A stretch of DNA of 64,000 nt from Corynebacterium endometrii (GCF_004795735.1 NZ_CP039247.1:434001-498000); one strand, 5' to 3'; positions 9,542 through 18,529 are shown, counted from the stretch's first letter. Notes: generated from the letters alone by a model not told the origin. Made by a program: numbers and translations.

Positions 9542-9598
9542 GCGCGTCCGGCCATGGGCCTCAGCCCGGTACTCCGTAGTAAACGGGAGCGACCGAGG

Positions 9599-9654
9599 AT
9601 GCTATGGGGGATGCTATGGGGGATGCTATAGGCGGGCCGTTTAGCCCCTATAGC
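9599..9654. repeat. 12-bp tandem repeat running into a hairpin
   Basis: The unit ATGCTATGGGGG occurs at 9599-9610 and 9611-9622, and a third, changed copy (9623-9632) forms the left arm GCTATAGG of a hairpin closed by CCTATAGC (9647-9654). It lies just after fadB in the gap between two converging genes and may help end transcription. Confidence 0.7.
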
Positions 9655-9741
9655 ACCGCCCGTGCCTTTCTGAGGTGGCTCTGAGGCGGCTGCCGGGCGC
9701 GGCGGGGGCTGGGTCTGGGGCGGCCGCAGGGGCAAAAGTTT

Positions 9742-9842
9742 AAAAGACTGGTTGCAAACAACCGGCAGCAAGAAAATCCCTCGGCTTGGGAGGGGAATCC
9801 ACGCGAATTTGGTCGGTGTCAGTCGTTTGTGACCAGTCTTTT
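9742..9842. repeat. 18-bp inverted repeat between fadB and the acyl-CoA dehydrogenase gene
   Basis: The arm AAAAGACTGGTTGCAAAC (9742-9759) matches the reverse complement of 9825-9842 at 16 of 18 positions, with 65 nt between. An 11-pair core flanked by A and T runs would suit a bidirectional terminator, and a smaller hairpin CCCTC/GAGGG lies inside. Paired operator sites are an alternative. Apart from this and the upstream 12-bp repeat, nothing else is seen in the 326-nt gap. Confidence 0.6.
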
Positions 9843-9867
9843 AGTGACCGCGCCCGTTTAGGCTGTC

Positions 9868-11046
9868 TTATTTGTAGGCGGAGAAGCCCGTAATTTGCTT
9901 GCCGATGATCAGCGACTGGACAGTGTCAGTCCCCTCGTAGGTATGCATGGCCTCGATATCGGCGAAGTGGCGCACGATGTGGTGCTCAAGGAGGATACCC
10001 ACGCCACCCAGCATGTCGCGGGCGTCTTGCGCGATGCGCCGCGCGGCGCGGGTGTTGTGCAGCTTAGCCATGGACGCTTGCTCGGGACGCAGGGTGCCGG
10101 CAGCATCAAGCTCCGTAACCTTGCGGGCGGTGAGCATCATCTGATTAATATCAACCAGCATGTTAGTCAGGCGCTGCTGGATGATCTGCGACTTGGCTAG
10201 CTCGCGCCCAAACTGCTGGCGCTCAAGTACGTATTCGCGGGCGTATTCGTAACAGGCAATCGCAGAGCCCAGCGCCATCCAAGCCACGCCTGTGCGGGTC
10301 GCGGTTAGAACGCGAGCTGCGTCTTTAAAGCTTTCCGCGCCGGGCAGGCGGTTTTCGGCCGGGACGCGGCAGTCCGTCAGGGTGATCCTTGCCTGCTTGA
10401 TGGCGCGCAGTGAGACCTTGCCCTCCTGGGTTTCGCCGTGATATCCGGGAGTGTCCTGCGGGACGATGAAGCCGGAGACGTTTCCATCTTCCATACGCGC
10501 CCAAACAACGGTGATATCCCCGACGGAGCCGTTACCAATCCAGCGCTTTTCGCCGTTGAGCACGTACTCATCGCCATCGCGCACCGCGGAGGTTTCCAGG
10601 GCAATAGAGTCTGAGCCGTGGGCGGGTTCGGTCAGGCCAAATGCGCCCAGGATTTCACACTTGGCCATGCCTGGGAGGTATTTAGCCTTCTGCTCCTCGG
10701 AGCCCAACATGGCGATGGAGCGCATGGCCAAGCCCGCTTGGACCGCAATGACGGTGCCCATGGAGGCATCCGCGCGGGTGACCTCCATCAGCGCCAAACC
10801 GGCGGCGAGTGGGGTCATGGTCTCGTGCCCCTCTACGTCGAGCCCGTCCGTCATAAGGTCAAGTTCGCCCAGGCGGCGGACTAGGCCCATGGGGTATTCC
10901 GCCTTTTCCCACGCGTCATTGATCACGGGGAGGCAATCGCCCCGGAAGGAGCGGGCCCGTTCCCACACCGCAGAGTCTTCGGCAGAGAGGTCATTGAAGA
11001 CACCTAGAAAGTCCGTGGTTCGATCAAACAGGTTAGGGGTGGGCAT
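9868..11046 (-). CDS. fadE: Acyl-CoA dehydrogenase (glutaryl-CoA-dehydrogenase-like)
   Basis: A 392-residue flavin acyl-CoA dehydrogenase. GLTEPAHGSDS is the FAD/substrate segment, and the base is Glu371 in HTYEGTDTVQSLIIG. A Glu in YEGT at this site is typical of the glutaryl-CoA dehydrogenase branch, so the substrate may be glutaryl-CoA or a fatty acyl-CoA. The start is ATG 11046, with AAGGAG (complement of 11053-11058) 6 nt upstream; an upstream in-frame GTG at 11070 lies inside the operator and is not preferred. The gene converges on fadA-fadB and would supply enoyl-CoA to that pair. A palindrome covers its promoter. Confidence 0.87.
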   Translation of the reverse strand: MPTPNLFDRTTDFLGVFNDLSAEDSAVWERARSFRGDCLPVINDAWEKAEYPMGLVRRLGELDLMTDGLDVEGHETMTPLAAGLALMEVTRADASMGTVIAVQAGLAMRSIAMLGSEEQKAKYLPGMAKCEILGAFGLTEPAHGSDSIALETSAVRDGDEYVLNGEKRWIGNGSVGDITVVWARMEDGNVSGFIVPQDTPGYHGETQEGKVSLRAIKQARITLTDCRVPAENRLPGAESFKDAARVLTATRTGVAWMALGSAIACYEYAREYVLERQQFGRELAKSQIIQQRLTNMLVDINQMMLTARKVTELDAAGTLRPEQASMAKLHNTRAARRIAQDARDMLGGVGILLEHHIVRHFADIEAMHTYEGTDTVQSLIIGKQITGFSAYK

Positions 11047-11064
11047 AGTTAACTCCTTGAGATA

Positions 11065-11111
11065 GGTCACTAATTTCCACTATTGTGACCCCGCTCTCAA
11101 TAAGGTGTCAA
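11065..11111 (-). promoter_or_regulatory. Promoter and palindromic operator of the acyl-CoA dehydrogenase gene
   Basis: On the minus strand TTGACA (11111-11106) and CACAAT (11087-11082) are 18 nt apart. A palindrome with perfect GGTCAC/GTGACC arms (11065-11070 and 11085-11090) overlaps the -10 box and the expected start point, the position of a repressor operator. The regulator is not known; a TetR- or GntR-type fatty-acid regulator is possible. Confidence 0.6.
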
Positions 11112-11129
11112 GTAAAACAATTTCGTAAA

Positions 11130-11960
11130 CTAAGTATTCAGTTCGCCGGAGTATACGTTGAAGCGGTCGCCTCGGATGAAACCAGCCAGGAACATTCCAG
11201 TCTCCCGCGCGGTCTCAACGGCCAGTGACGAGGCCGCGGACACGGCCAGCAGCGCCGGGAAGCCGGCCATGGCGGCCTTCTGGACTAATTCAAAGGAAGC
11301 GCGGGAGCTCATAACGAGCATGAGCTCACTCGCGGGCAGTAGGCCCTCCATAAGCAGGTGGCCAATGACCTTGTCGGCGGCGTTGTGGCGGCCCACGTCC
11401 TCGCGAACCACCACGGGCTCCCCGTCGAGGGTAAATGCCCCGGCTGCGTGTATTCCGCCGGTCTTTTTAAACTGGCGCTGGTGTTCTCGCAGTAGTTCGG
11501 GCGCGCGGGCGATAACGTTAGGCGCCAGCGTGCGGGGAGAAATGGGGAAGTGGGTTTTCGCAAACAACTCCTCGATCGACGAGGTGCCACACACACCACA
11601 CGCGGAAGTTCCAGCGGTGAGGCGTAAATCTTTGAGCTGAATGGAATTTCTGCGTGTCAGTTCCACATCGAGCACGTTGTAGGTGTTGGCGCCGTCCGGC
11701 CCCGTCGCCCCGGCGCAGTAACGGGCGGTGTGCACGTCCTCCGCATCGCGGATGTGGCCCTCGGAATGCAAGAAGCCATGCGCCCATTCAATATCGTGGC
11801 CAGGAGTGCGCATAGTGGTGGTGACAACCTGGCCATCAACGCGCAGTTCAAGGGGTTCTTCGGCGGCGACGAAATCCGCGCGGGTATCGCGCTGGGTAAT
11901 ATTGCCGTCCTCGCCGAGCTGTACGCGAGTTACTGCAAATGACTTATTGAGTCTGCTCAT
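11130..11960 (-). CDS. fdhD: Formate dehydrogenase accessory sulfurtransferase FdhD
   Basis: A 276-residue FdhD protein. It passes sulfur from a cysteine desulfurase to the molybdenum cofactor of formate dehydrogenase. The redox motif CGVCG is present in TAGTSACGVCGTSSIEEL, and VVREDVGRHNAADKVIGH and SSRASFELVQKAAMAG are further family hallmarks. No formate dehydrogenase gene lies in the window, so the client enzyme must be elsewhere or lost. A TATGCT box on the minus strand (11974-11969) lies 8 nt before the ATG, so the message may be nearly leaderless. The downstream gene on the other side is the acyl-CoA dehydrogenase gene. Confidence 0.93.
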   Translation of the reverse strand: MSRLNKSFAVTRVQLGEDGNITQRDTRADFVAAEEPLELRVDGQVVTTTMRTPGHDIEWAHGFLHSEGHIRDAEDVHTARYCAGATGPDGANTYNVLDVELTRRNSIQLKDLRLTAGTSACGVCGTSSIEELFAKTHFPISPRTLAPNVIARAPELLREHQRQFKKTGGIHAAGAFTLDGEPVVVREDVGRHNAADKVIGHLLMEGLLPASELMLVMSSRASFELVQKAAMAGFPALLAVSAASSLAVETARETGMFLAGFIRGDRFNVYSGELNT

Positions 11961-12138
11961 AACTATTCAGCATAGATAAGGTGCAGAACAAGGCTGCGGG
12001 CCATATCGCGCGAAGGGGTCCGTATGTAAGTTCCGGAAGTGATGGTCGGGCCCCTTGAAGGCCTTTCCTTGTGGAGGCCTAGTGGGGTTATGGGTCATGC
12101 GCCCAGGCCTAACGGGCTGGGGCGGTATCTCGTAGGCT

Positions 12139-12450
12139 TTATTTTTCCGTCCGTTCCAAGAGGCTACGGACCCTGTCGATGTTGGCGACTACGTGGGCGG
12201 GAAGATCGTCGGGGGAGGTGCTGGACGCAGAGAGTCCTGCGGCAACGCCCACAAGAAACGTTGTGATTGGTGCCGCCGCCCTCGACGGCCCGTGCGCTAC
12301 GTCCGAGGTCAGCGCGAGCAAATCGCCCAGGGACGTGCGTGCTAGATGCGGATCCAGGCCTAGTTCCTGTGAGGCGGAATCTAGCCAGGCGAGCGCCGCG
12401 GCTTTCTCTTCGGGGGAGTTCTTCTTGGGTTGAGGGGATGTGCGAGCCAT
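12139..12450 (-). CDS. Small conserved protein (DUF6457-like)
   Basis: A protein of 103 residues from ATG 12450; a GTG two codons upstream is possible. The N-terminus is Lys/Pro-rich, followed by an amphipathic helical body (LAWLDSASQELGLDPHL) and a Gly/Ala-rich hydrophobic stretch TTFLVGVAAGLSA. It resembles the DUF6457 family, whose members often lie beside molybdenum-cofactor or formate dehydrogenase genes; this assignment is from memory. It is upstream of fdhD on the same strand, separated by 178 nt that hold only a weak CCCC/GGGG-closed hairpin near 12051-12088. The function is unknown. Confidence 0.65.
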   Translation of the reverse strand: MARTSPQPKKNSPEEKAAALAWLDSASQELGLDPHLARTSLGDLLALTSDVAHGPSRAAAPITTFLVGVAAGLSASSTSPDDLPAHVVANIDRVRSLLERTEK

Positions 12451-12513
12451 GACCACGAGTCTATCGGGCGTGACCGCAACCTGCGTGTCGATAAAAAGCC
12501 CTGCTAAAAGGTC

Positions 12514-12542
12514 TTGTGTAAAGCTAAGGGAACCTGTAAAGT
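12514..12542 (+). promoter_or_regulatory. Promoter of the rpsH-rplF operon
   Basis: TTGTGT (12514-12519) and TAAAGT (12537-12542) have an ideal 17-nt spacer. Initiation near 12549 leaves an unusually long leader of about 305 nt before rpsH. That leader contains several short hairpins (for example GCGGAA/TTCCGC and CCGC/GCGG) and a small reading frame. Confidence 0.65.
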
Positions 12543-12754
12543 AGTACGTCGGGCCTGTGCTCAGGGCGGAATGAATCGCATTTCCGCTGCTTGCACGTGG
12601 TCCCCGTAAGAATTGAACAACTACTTTGTTGTAGGCCCCCCGCCAAATGCGGCGGACCGTGTATGCATCAAAGGGTGGCGAGCGCCTCGAGGTACTGACC
12701 CCGGGGAGCGTGAGTAGCCCGAAATCACACGGAGAACGTCTTTAGGTGGGACTC

Positions 12755-12841
12755 ATGCCTAACACGTTCGTCGCGATTGGGTTCATCCAGTACGCGATGG
12801 GCGCGGTGGCGGAGGTTTGGGAACCGCAACGAGAAAGGTAA
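12755..12841 (+). CDS. Putative 28-codon leader ORF upstream of rpsH
   Basis: ATG 12755 is preceded by the Shine-Dalgarno-like AGGTGGG (12744-12750) at a good distance and runs 28 codons to TAA 12839-12841. The stop is 13 nt before the rpsH ATG. The peptide begins [20 protein letters not shown] and resembles no family I know. rpsH itself has no well-placed ribosome site (GAGAAAGG is 16 nt away, inside this frame), so coupling of rpsH translation to this frame is plausible. Expression is unproven. Confidence 0.4.
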   Translation: MPNTFVAIGFIQYAMGAVAEVWEPQRER

Positions 12842-12854
12842 CGGTCACTTAACC

Positions 12855-13238
12855 ATGACCATGACTGATCCAATCGCGGACATGCTGTCTCGCGTGCGCA
12901 ATGCAAACCATGCGCACCATGACACCGTGTCCATGCCTACCTCCAAGATCAAGGTCAACATCTCCGAGATCTTGAAGCAGGAAGGCTACATTGCTGGCTA
13001 CTCCGTCGAGAACAACCAGCTGACCATCGAGCTTAAGTACAACAACCGCGACCGCTCCCTGTCTGGCCTGCGTCGCGTGTCTAAGCCAGGTCTGCGCGTT
13101 TACGCTAAGTCCACCAATCTGCCGAAGGTTCTGGGCGGCCTGGGCGTGGCTATCATCTCCACGTCTCAGGGTCTGCTGACCGATCGTCAGGCTCACGAGA
13201 AGGGCGTAGGCGGAGAAGTTCTCGCCTACGTCTGGTAA
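12855..13238 (+). CDS. rpsH: 30S ribosomal protein S8
   Basis: A 127-residue uS8 protein starting [20 protein letters not shown] and ending [26 protein letters not shown], both diagnostic. S8 binds the central domain of 16S rRNA and in E. coli represses the spc operon. ATG 12855 gives the normal N-terminus; longer in-frame extension upstream is leader. The middle loop appears about five residues shorter than in C. glutamicum as I recall it. It heads the second part of the split spc operon, followed by rplF after 16 nt. Confidence 0.95.
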   Translation: MTMTDPIADMLSRVRNANHAHHDTVSMPTSKIKVNISEILKQEGYIAGYSVENNQLTIELKYNNRDRSLSGLRRVSKPGLRVYAKSTNLPKVLGGLGVAIISTSQGLLTDRQAHEKGVGGEVLAYVW

Positions 13239-13254
13239 AAGGAGGTCTGACTAA

Positions 13255-13791
13255 ATGTCTCGTATCGGTCTAGCACCAATCGCCATCCCGAATGGCGTTG
13301 AAATCAACATCAATGGCCAGGACGTAGAGGTTAAGGGCCCTAAGGGCACCCAGACCGTCAACGTTGTTGAGCCAATCACCGTGGCTGTTGAAGACGGCGA
13401 AATCAAGGTTTCCCGTCCAGATGACCACCGCAAGAACCGCGCTCTGCACGGCCTCGTTCGCTCCCTGGTTAACAACGCAGTTGTGGGCGTAACCGAGGGC
13501 TACCTCATCAAGATGGAAATCTTCGGTGTTGGTTACCGTGTTCAGCAGAAGGGCAAGGATCTGGAGTTCGCTCTGGGTTACTCCCACCCGATCCTCATCG
13601 AGGCTCCGGAGGGAATCACCTTCGCAGTGGACGGCGCAACCAAGCTCTCCATCGCTGGTATTGACAAGCAAGCTGTCGGACAGGTCGCCGCGATTATTCG
13701 CCGCCTGCGTAAGGACGATCCTTACAAGGGCAAGGGTATTCGCTACGAGGGCGAGCAGATCCGTCGCAAGGTCGGAAAGACGGGTAAGTAA
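13255..13791 (+). CDS. rplF: 50S ribosomal protein L6
   Basis: A 178-residue uL6 protein, the standard length, opening [20 protein letters not shown] and closing with [20 protein letters not shown]. It has two repeated alpha/beta domains and lies near the factor-binding site of the 50S subunit. AAAAGGAGG just after the rpsH stop serves as ribosome site. rplR follows after 3 nt, and the same operon continues to rplO. Confidence 0.97.
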   Translation: MSRIGLAPIAIPNGVEININGQDVEVKGPKGTQTVNVVEPITVAVEDGEIKVSRPDDHRKNRALHGLVRSLVNNAVVGVTEGYLIKMEIFGVGYRVQQKGKDLEFALGYSHPILIEAPEGITFAVDGATKLSIAGIDKQAVGQVAAIIRRLRKDDPYKGKGIRYEGEQIRRKVGKTGK

Positions 13792-13794
13792 GCA

Positions 13795-14196
13795 ATGGCT
13801 AACACTGAAAACGCAAAGCGCACCCCGGTCGGCAAAGACATCTCCTCGCGTCGCCGCGAGGCACGTGCCCGCCGTCACTTCCGCATCCGTAAGACCCTGC
13901 GTGGCACCCCAGAGGCTCCACGCTTGGTTGTTCACCGCTCCTCCCGCCACATGCACGTTCAGGTCATCGATGACCTGGCGGGCCACACCTTGGCTGCCGC
14001 TTCCTCCATGGAAGCTGACATCCGCTCCTTCGAGGGCGACAAGAAGGCTAAGGCTGCCAAGGTTGGCGAGCTGATCGCTCAGCGCGCTAAGGAAGCGGGC
14101 ATCGAGCAGGTCGTCTTCGACCGTGCAGGTTACAAGTACCACGGCCGCGTTGCTGCGCTGGCCGAGGCTGCACGCGAAGGTGGTCTGAAGTTCTAA
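13795..14196 (+). CDS. rplR: 50S ribosomal protein L18
   Basis: A 133-residue uL18 protein that binds 5S rRNA. The segment [21 protein letters not shown] near residues 20-40 and the end [27 protein letters not shown] are typical. The basic N-terminal tail is disordered in the family. The start is 3 nt after rplF. A 12-bp tandem duplication lies between it and rpsE. Confidence 0.97.
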   Translation: MANTENAKRTPVGKDISSRRREARARRHFRIRKTLRGTPEAPRLVVHRSSRHMHVQVIDDLAGHTLAAASSMEADIRSFEGDKKAKAAKVGELIAQRAKEAGIEQVVFDRAGYKYHGRVAALAEAAREGGLKF

Positions 14197-14198
14197 TG

Positions 14199-14222
14199 AA
14201 CATCAACGGAAACATCAACGGA
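14199..14222. repeat. Perfect 12-bp tandem duplication between rplR and rpsE
   Basis: AACATCAACGGA occurs twice in succession (14199-14210 and 14211-14222), immediately before the GGAAGGA ribosome site of rpsE. It looks like slipped-strand duplication and increases the intercistronic distance to 37 nt. Confidence 0.85.
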
Positions 14223-14233
14223 AGGAACGCCTA

Positions 14234-14860
14234 ATGTCGGACCGTGAACAGCGTGACGGCGGACGCTCCGCCGAGAACAAGAACAACAACCGCGGTGGCC
14301 GCAATGATCGCCGCAACAACGATCGTCGTAACCAGGACAACGAGCGCGATAAGTACATCGAGCGCGTAGTCACCATTAACCGCGTCTCCAAGACCGTTAA
14401 GGGTGGCCGCAACATGTCCTTCACCGCTCTAGTAGTGGTAGGCGACGGCCAGGGTATGGTCGGCGTTGGCTACGGCAAGGCTAAGGAAGTACCTGCAGCT
14501 ATCCAGAAGGGTGCAGAAGAGGCTCGCAAGAACTTCTTCCGCGTTCCTATGGTTGGCGGCACCATCACCCACCCGGTAGAGGGTCGCGACGCAGCCGGCA
14601 TCGTAATGATGAAGCCTGCAGCACCTGGTACCGGTGTTATCGCTGGTGGCGCTGCACGTCCAGTGCTTGAGTGCGCTGGCGTTCAGGACATCCTGTCGAA
14701 GTCCCTGGGCTCCGACAATGCCATCAACGTCGTCCGTGCAACCGTGGACGGCCTCAAGCAGCTGGTTCGCCCTGAGGAAGTTGCTGCACGCCGCGGCAAG
14801 TCCGTAGAAGAGGTAACCCCAGCCCGTATGCTGCGCCTGCGCGCAGGTCAGGAGGCTTAA
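14234..14860 (+). CDS. rpsE: 30S ribosomal protein S5
   Basis: A 208-residue uS5 protein with an actinobacterial N-terminal extension rich in Asn, Arg and Asp (about residues 1-40), then the double-stranded RNA-binding domain ([21 protein letters not shown]) and the C-terminal S5 domain ending with [10 protein letters not shown]5 sits at the mRNA entry site and affects decoding accuracy. The start ATG 14234 follows GGAAGGA. rpmD begins 4 nt after the stop. Confidence 0.96.
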   Translation: MSDREQRDGGRSAENKNNNRGGRNDRRNNDRRNQDNERDKYIERVVTINRVSKTVKGGRNMSFTALVVVGDGQGMVGVGYGKAKEVPAAIQKGAEEARKNFFRVPMVGGTITHPVEGRDAAGIVMMKPAAPGTGVIAGGAARPVLECAGVQDILSKSLGSDNAINVVRATVDGLKQLVRPEEVAARRGKSVEEVTPARMLRLRAGQEA

Positions 14861-14864
14861 GACT

Positions 14865-15050
14865 ATGGCTCTGAAGATTACTCAGGTTAAGGGCCTCGTG
14901 GGCACCAAGCCAGTACACCGCAAGAACATTGAGGCACTCGGCCTCAAGCGTATCGGCCACACTGTTGAAAAGCAGGACACCCCGATCATCCGCGGCATGG
15001 TGAACAAGGTGCGCCACCTGGTTACCGTTGAAGAAGTAGCAGGGGAGTAA
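14865..15050 (+). CDS. rpmD: 50S ribosomal protein L30
   Basis: A 61-residue uL30 protein. The pattern [19 protein letters not shown], then [29 protein letters not shown] is the complete family signature. It is short, as is normal for bacterial L30. It lies in the standard rpsE-rpmD-rplO order, 4 nt after rpsE and 3 nt before rplO. Confidence 0.96.
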   Translation: MALKITQVKGLVGTKPVHRKNIEALGLKRIGHTVEKQDTPIIRGMVNKVRHLVTVEEVAGE

Positions 15051-15053
15051 ACC

Positions 15054-15503
15054 ATGGCTGACATCATTAAGCTGCATGACCTGCGCCCATCTGCGGGTGC
15101 AAACAAGCCAAAGACCCGCGTCGGCCGCGGTGAGGCTTCCAAGGGTAAGACCGCTGGTCGCGGTACCAAGGGCACCAAGGCTCGCAAGCAGGTATCCGCT
15201 GCTTTCGAGGGTGGCCAGATGCCGATCCACATGCGTCTGCCTAAGCTCAAGGGCTTCAAGAACCCTAACAAGGTTGACTACCAGGTAGTTAATGTTTCTG
15301 ACCTGGCAAAGGCCTTCCCACAGGGCGGCGATGTAGCCAAGGCTGACATCGTTGCTGCAGGCCTGGTTCGCAAGAACGAACTGGTTAAGGTTCTGGGCAA
15401 CGGCGACATTGACGTTAAGCTCAATGTCACCGCTGACAAGTTCTCCAAGTCCGCTGTTGAGAAGATCGAGGCTGCTGGTGGTTCCACCACCGCCGCTAAG
15501 TAA
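15054..15503 (+). CDS. rplO: 50S ribosomal protein L15
   Basis: A 149-residue uL15 protein with the Gly/Lys/Arg-rich N-terminal tail ([22 protein letters not shown]) that threads into 23S rRNA, and a globular C-terminal domain with [11 protein letters not shown]15 is a late assembly protein of the 50S subunit. It is the last gene of this unit: a strong terminator follows, and secY has a separate leader. Confidence 0.96.
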   Translation: MADIIKLHDLRPSAGANKPKTRVGRGEASKGKTAGRGTKGTKARKQVSAAFEGGQMPIHMRLPKLKGFKNPNKVDYQVVNVSDLAKAFPQGGDVAKADIVAAGLVRKNELVKVLGNGDIDVKLNVTADKFSKSAVEKIEAAGGSTTAAK

Positions 15504-15547
15504 TCTGCTTAAAGCTAGGGAGCCGTGGCCGCTCCTGGACTTAGAAG

Positions 15548-15591
15548 AAGCGCCCCGCCCCCTCCGAGTGAGGGGCAGGCGGGGCGCTTTT
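15548..15591 (+). terminator. Terminator after rplO
   Basis: AAGCGCCCCGCC (15548-15559) pairs perfectly with GGCGGGGCGCTT (15578-15589), with an inner CCCTC/GAGGG stem, and TTTT follows. Confidence 0.92.
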
Positions 15592-15858
15592 GCGCTGTCT
15601 AGCGATTATGCGGGAGAGCAAACCTCGGTTGGCGCGCGGTCGCTTGGAGGAACAGGGGAAATTGGGGGTCTAAAGAGCGTTATTCAAATGTGGAGATAGG
15701 CGCTTATGCTGGTAGGGTGGTGGGGTCATTACTGTTCAGCCGCCCAGTTTGCGCGCGCAAAATCTCTTTCATCGCGAGGTTTTCCGTACTAGCTGGGTCG
15801 ATGAGGAAAACCATCCCTGCTTGCCTTGCGCTTGCCAGGGGCCAGGAGGATTTCTCTA
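15592..15858 (+). promoter_or_regulatory. secY promoter and leader region
   Basis: This stretch carries no gene. TTCAAA (15683-15688) and TATGCT (15705-15710) with a 16-nt spacer are a promoter candidate. An 8-bp perfect inverted repeat GGTTTTCC (15778-15785) / GGAAAACC (15805-15812) could form a leader hairpin. AGGAGG (15844-15849) is the ribosome site of secY. Confidence 0.4.
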
Positions 15859-17184
15859 GTGTCCGCCATTTTTCAGGCTTTCAAGGACGCCGACTTACGC
15901 AAGAAGATCATCTTCACCATTGTGATGATCATTGCGTACCGCATCGGTGCTCAGATCCCTTCCCCGGGCGTGGACTACGCTTCCATCGCCGGGCGTCTGC
16001 GCGACCTGACTGCGGAGCAGGGCAACTTGTACTCCGTCATCAACCTCTTCTCGGGTGGCGCGTTGCTTCAGTTGTCCATCTTTGCCATTGGCATCATGCC
16101 GTATATTACGGCCTCCATCATTGTTCAGCTGCTGACCGTGGTCATTCCGCGCTTCGAGCAGCTAAAGAAGGAGGGCCAGTCCGGTCAGACCAAGATGACT
16201 CAGTACACCCGCTACCTCACGGTAGCGTTGGCACTGTTGCAGTCCTCCGGCATCGTGGCGCTGGCGGACCGCCAGCAGCTGCTGGGCCAGGGCATCGAGG
16301 TTCTCAAGGCTGACCGTTCCATCTGGACCTTGGTGGTCCTAGTTATCGTCATGACCTCCGGTGCTGTGCTGGTTATGTGGATGGGCGAACTGATTACCGA
16401 AAAGGGCATCGGCAACGGTATGTCCCTGCTGATCTTTGCTGGTATCGCTACCCGCCTGCCTACGGACGGCGCCCAGATCCTTCAGAACAACGGCGGCGTG
16501 GTCTTCGCGATGATTCTCGCCGGCGCCATCGTGTTGGTCATCGGTATTACATTCATCGAGCAGGGTCAGCGCCGCATCCCCGTGCAATACGCAAAGCGTA
16601 TGGTTGGTCGCCGGCAGTATGGTGGGTCTTCCACCTACCTTCCGTTGAAGGTCAACCAGGCCGGCGTTATCCCGGTTATCTTCGCCTCCTCACTGATTTA
16701 CATGCCGGTTCTTATCACCCAGATCGTTAATTCCGGCAACCCGGTGCCGCCGGACAATTGGTGGCAGCGCAATGTGATTTCCTGGCTGCAGTCCCCGGCG
16801 TCGTGGCAGTACATCGTCACATTTTTCGTGCTGACTATCTTCTTTGCATATTTTTATGTCTCGGTTCAGTACGATCCGGCAGAGCAAGCGGATAATATGA
16901 AGAGGTACGGCGGATTTATCCCAGGTATTCGTCCAGGCCGGCCAACGGCCGAGTACTTGGGCTTCGTGATGAATCGCCTGCTGTTCGTCGGTGCGGCCTA
17001 CCTTGGCCTCATCGCAATCCTGCCTAACCTGCTCCTGGACCTGGGTGTGGGCAGTGGTCAGGGTGCCGGCATGACCGCTTTCGGCGGAACTGCAATCCTG
17101 ATCCTGGTCTCGGTCGCGCTGACTACGGTTAAGCAGATCGAGTCCCAACTTCTGCAATCCAACTACGAAGGACTTCTTAAGTAA
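15859..17184 (+). CDS. secY: Protein translocase subunit SecY
   Basis: A 441-residue protein forming the protein-conducting channel of the Sec translocase, with ten transmembrane helices. The opening [19 protein letters not shown], the plug-region sequence near [28 protein letters not shown] and the C-terminal [23 protein letters not shown] are family marks. The start is GTG 15859, 9 nt after a perfect AGGAGG; an upstream ATG would add 11 residues without a ribosome site. Its stop overlaps the adk start by one base, so secY-adk-map form one unit. Confidence 0.96.
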   Translation: MSAIFQAFKDADLRKKIIFTIVMIIAYRIGAQIPSPGVDYASIAGRLRDLTAEQGNLYSVINLFSGGALLQLSIFAIGIMPYITASIIVQLLTVVIPRFEQLKKEGQSGQTKMTQYTRYLTVALALLQSSGIVALADRQQLLGQGIEVLKADRSIWTLVVLVIVMTSGAVLVMWMGELITEKGIGNGMSLLIFAGIATRLPTDGAQILQNNGGVVFAMILAGAIVLVIGITFIEQGQRRIPVQYAKRMVGRRQYGGSSTYLPLKVNQAGVIPVIFASSLIYMPVLITQIVNSGNPVPPDNWWQRNVISWLQSPASWQYIVTFFVLTIFFAYFYVSVQYDPAEQADNMKRYGGFIPGIRPGRPTAEYLGFVMNRLLFVGAAYLGLIAILPNLLLDLGVGSGQGAGMTAFGGTAILILVSVALTTVKQIESQLLQSNYEGLLK

Positions 17185-17729
17185 TGCGACTCGTACTCCT
17201 CGGCCCTCCAGGTGCTGGCAAGGGCACTCAGGCAGCAATCCTCAGCGAAAAGCTGGGAATCCCACATATCTCCACCGGTGACCTGTTCCGCGCCAACATT
17301 GGTGAGGGCACCCCGTTGGGTCTCGAGGCCAAGTCTTACATCGATGCCGGCAAGCTCGTGCCTACCGACGTGACCGCGCGCATGGTTGAGGACCGTCTTT
17401 CCCAGGAGGATGCGCAAAACGGCTTCCTTCTGGACGGCTTCCCACGCACCGTCGAGCAGGCGGAGATTCTCAAGGGCCTGCTCGAGGGCAAGGGTGAGAA
17501 GCTTGACGGAGTGGTTAACTTCCAGGTGGCTGAGGACGTTGTTGTAGAGCGCATGCTGGCTCGCGGGCGCGCGGATGACAACGAAGAGACCATTCGCACC
17601 CGTCTGCAGGTATACCGCGATGAGACCGCGCCTCTCATCGACCACTACGGTGCGGAGATCATCAACATCGAGGCTGAGGGCACCGTTGAGGAAATCAACG
17701 CCCGCACCCTCGAGGCTCTGGGCAAGTAA
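17184..17729 (+). CDS. adk: Adenylate kinase
   Basis: A 181-residue short-type adenylate kinase (ATP + AMP to 2 ADP). The P-loop [10 protein letters not shown] is at residues 7-16, the AMP-binding TGDLFR segment near 32-37, DGFPRT near 85, and the lid is short ([16 protein letters not shown]) without a zinc finger. The ATG shares its A with the secY stop codon. Placement between secY and map is the usual bacterial order. Confidence 0.97.
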   Translation: MRLVLLGPPGAGKGTQAAILSEKLGIPHISTGDLFRANIGEGTPLGLEAKSYIDAGKLVPTDVTARMVEDRLSQEDAQNGFLLDGFPRTVEQAEILKGLLEGKGEKLDGVVNFQVAEDVVVERMLARGRADDNEETIRTRLQVYRDETAPLIDHYGAEIINIEAEGTVEEINARTLEALGK

Positions 17730-17734
17730 GGCCC

Positions 17735-18529
17735 ATGGCTTTTCGACGCCGCAGTAAGCGCATCCCGGCTAAGACTCCGGGCGAACTAGACGCCATGCAG
17801 GCCGCGGGCGAGATTGTCGGCAAGGCCTTGCAAGCGGTCCGCGCTGCTGCGGCGTCTGGCGTATCCACACTAGAGCTTGACGAGGTAGCCGAGCAGGTCA
17901 TCCGCGAGAATGGCGCCATCCCGGCATTCAAGGGGTACCAGGGATTCCCGGGTTCTATCTGCTCTTCCGTCAACGACGTGATTGTGCACGGGATACCGTC
18001 GAAGGAAACCATCCTGGCCGACGGGGACTTGGTCTCCATCGATTGCGGGGCAATCCTGGACGGCTGGGTGGGGGATTCGGCATGGACCTTCGGTATCGGC
18101 AGGCTCGATGAGAAGGTTCAGCGTTTGAATGAGGCCACCGAGTGGGTGCTGATGGAGGGGATAAAGGCCATGGTGCCCGGTAACCGCCTTACGGATATTT
18201 CCTACGCTTTAGAGGTGGCGACCTTTGCCGCCGAGGAAAAGTTTGGGGTGGAGCTATTCATCGTGGATGGTTACGGCGGGCATGGCATCGGACGCGCGAT
18301 GCATGAGGAACCGTACCTAGCCAATGAGGGAAAACCCGGGCGCGGCCCGGTGATCCAGGAGGGATCAGTTCTGGCCATCGAGCCGATGCTCACCCTCGGC
18401 ACGGAGGATAACGAGGTGCTCGATGACGATTGGACCGTGGTGACTTTAGATGGTTCTTATTCCTCGCACTGGGAACACACCGTCGCCGCCACCAGCGATG
18501 GCCCGCGCATCCTGACCCCGCGTTACTAG
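17735..18529 (+). CDS. map: Methionine aminopeptidase, type I
   Basis: A 264-residue enzyme that removes the initiator methionine from nascent proteins. Metal ligands are all visible: Asp103 and Asp114 ([17 protein letters not shown]), His in [13 protein letters not shown], Glu in AIEPMLTLG and Glu in HWEHTVAAT. The N-terminus [19 protein letters not shown] is a short basic lead-in without the zinc-finger linker of some actinobacterial paralogues. It begins 5 nt after adk, and a terminator-like hairpin follows. Confidence 0.95.
   Translation: MAFRRRSKRIPAKTPGELDAMQAAGEIVGKALQAVRAAAASGVSTLELDEVAEQVIRENGAIPAFKGYQGFPGSICSSVNDVIVHGIPSKETILADGDLVSIDCGAILDGWVGDSAWTFGIGRLDEKVQRLNEATEWVLMEGIKAMVPGNRLTDISYALEVATFAAEEKFGVELFIVDGYGGHGIGRAMHEEPYLANEGKPGRGPVIQEGSVLAIEPMLTLGTEDNEVLDDDWTVVTLDGSYSSHWEHTVAATSDGPRILTPRY

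Noticed and set aside
12819..12846. GGGAACC ... GTC inside the rpsH leader as an ECF promoter
   Set aside because: The spacer is one base longer and unrelated, and a good housekeeping promoter already serves the operon.
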